This document shows, piece after piece, positions 11,177 through 11,863 of a stretch of DNA of 11,863 bases. The notes below the pieces were generated by a model. The model was not told where the DNA came from and did not search any database. It saw only the letters and a program-made list of their open reading frames with translations. Position 1 is the stretch's first letter. Each line of letters begins with the position of its first letter. The position numbers were made by a program, and so were the translations under genes. Source of the stretch: Candidatus Woesearchaeota archaeon (GTDB lineage: Archaea > Nanobdellota > Nanobdellia > Woesearchaeales > JASKKU01); assembly GCA_011045925.1 (NCBI GenBank), contig DSBS01000054.1, positions 1 through 11,863 of the forward strand, given 5' to 3'.

Positions 11177-11863
11177 TCACTTATCCAGCTTGCCAGTGCT
11201 AACGATGTAGAAGTAAAACACAACCCCGCCTATGGCTGAAACAAGCACACCTGCAAAAGTGTTGAACATAAACAGACCTATACACAGGAAAAACACAAAG
11301 AGAATCGAGAAAATAAAGAACTTTGGAGAAGCATGCATCACCGAAAGCCCGGCATTGCTTTTAGGGATTGGCAGCATTGCGTACATTGCAACAAGAAGAG
11401 AGAGGTAAAAAAGGTTTCCCCCAAGTATCCGTTCCCTGAATGGAAGTGCAAGGAAAGCAACAGCAATCATTCCAAGAACAGCCAGCAGGTTAATCATTGC
11501 CTTGTCCATTACATTTGGGCCATACCTGAACTTCCCAAGCCTTCTGTGCTTGTCCATCTGAATGCTCAGGCATCCAGGAACAAAGAAAATCAGGTAGCCG
11601 TAAGTAATAAATGCAAGGGTTATCGTGAAAAGCAAAGTTATCGGGTTCCACTCATGTACTGCATTATAGCCATAGTAGCCGGCAGCCAGCTTTCCAATAG
11701 CCACAAAGGCAAAGCATATTATTATCGCAGAGAGAAAGGAAGCAAAAAAGTTTGCAATCCAGTAGTTGTCTATCTCAATCGTATCCCTGCCGTCATTCAT
11801 CCCAAGAGAAAACCCAAGAACAAGAGCCATGAGCAAAATCCTGTTAAACTCTTTCTTAGAAAA
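11177..11863 (-). CDS. Multi-pass membrane protein, M50-like but without catalytic motifs (5' end at window edge)
   Basis: The frame is open to the right edge and begins FSKKEFNRILLMALVLGFS, so probably only a few N-terminal residues are missing. About six hydrophobic segments. The layout resembles archaeal site-2-protease (M50) paralogs: a TM with 'HELAHK-hA-xYG-xAeh-hW', a 'PG-h-I' turn, an 'aGPhxNhhLA' segment and 'LPIPPLDGSKV'. Here the corresponding stretches read FVAIGKLAAGYYGYNAVHEW, PGCLSIQ, YGPNVMDKAMINLLA and MLPIPKSNAGLSV. Thus the HExxH zinc motif is replaced by VAIG and the LDG aspartate by NAG. If the relation is right, it is a proteolytically inactive family member. The alignment is from memory of the family, so the fold is inference; that it is an integral membrane protein is clear. 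Confidence 0.6.
   Translation of the reverse strand, partial: FSKKEFNRILLMALVLGFSLGMNDGRDTIEIDNYWIANFFASFLSAIIICFAFVAIGKLAAGYYGYNAVHEWNPITLLFTITLAFITYGYLIFFVPGCLSIQMDKHRRLGKFRYGPNVMDKAMINLLAVLGMIAVAFLALPFRERILGGNLFYLSLLVAMYAMLPIPKSNAGLSVMHASPKFFIFSILFVFFLCIGLFMFNTFAGVLVSAIGGVVFYFYIVSTGKLDK

Noticed and set aside
1..11863. tRNA, rRNA, CRISPR array, insertion sequence or integrase attachment site
   Set aside because: No T-loop/anticodon pattern, spaced repeats, transposase motif or long terminal repeat was seen on either strand.

Overview
The window is archaeal. It encodes an Orc1/Cdc6 initiator, the archaeal/eukaryal-type stalk proteins uL10 (P0) and P1 (with a GLGALFG tail), an archaeal coiled-coil protein of the COG1340 kind, a translin-family protein and a LigT-type ThpR. 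Most genes have an archaeal TATA box (TTTAAA/TTTATAAA-like) about 25-28 nt before the start codon, so most single genes look leaderless. AT-rich base use, very compact spacing, a cysteine-rich surface protein with a MopE-type motif and a degenerate M50-like membrane protein suggest a small-genome DPANN-type archaeon. That lineage call is inference and I cannot place it more finely. I saw no tRNA, rRNA, CRISPR array or insertion sequence.

Layout. (1) 2-853 (+): C-terminal end of a secreted cysteine-rich protein. (2) 869-1942 (-) orc1/cdc6, divergent from 2033-2593 (+) thpR, followed by a 42-aa orphan gene with its own TATA box (2680-2808) that overlaps the end of a convergent nitroreductase (2805-3500, -). 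(3) 3501-3880: a leader region that appears to hold a decayed PIN-nuclease remnant, then the promoter and hairpin/Shine-Dalgarno leader of the ribosomal operon uL1-uL10-P1 (3880-5702), which ends in a T-rich terminator. (4) A long coiled-coil protein (5797-6900), then translin plus an MBL-fold hydrolase as a two-gene unit (6937-8193). (5) A complete micro-gene on the minus strand encoding a 27-residue protein with 15 acidic and no basic residues (8255-8338), divergent from a CPA-type cation/proton antiporter (8494-9711). (6) On the minus strand, a YfcE/MJ0936-type phosphodiesterase (9708-10208), an MNT-type nucleotidyltransferase with an N-terminal winged helix (11112-10501), its frameshifted HEPN partner (10504-10267), and a six-TM M50-like protein without recognisable catalytic motifs that runs off the right edge.

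How the genes relate: the translation block (uL1-uL10-P1) is the only clear multi-gene housekeeping operon. It lacks uL11 at its head, and its uL10 lacks the usual acidic P1-like tail. RNA-processing functions recur (ThpR, translin, MNT/HEPN, PIN remnant). Two toxin-type partners (PIN, HEPN) look broken, each with a neighbouring gene's promoter lying inside the debris. The best candidates for undescribed biology are the acidic micro-gene, the paired operator of the winged-helix nucleotidyltransferase, and the catalytically dead M50-like protein.
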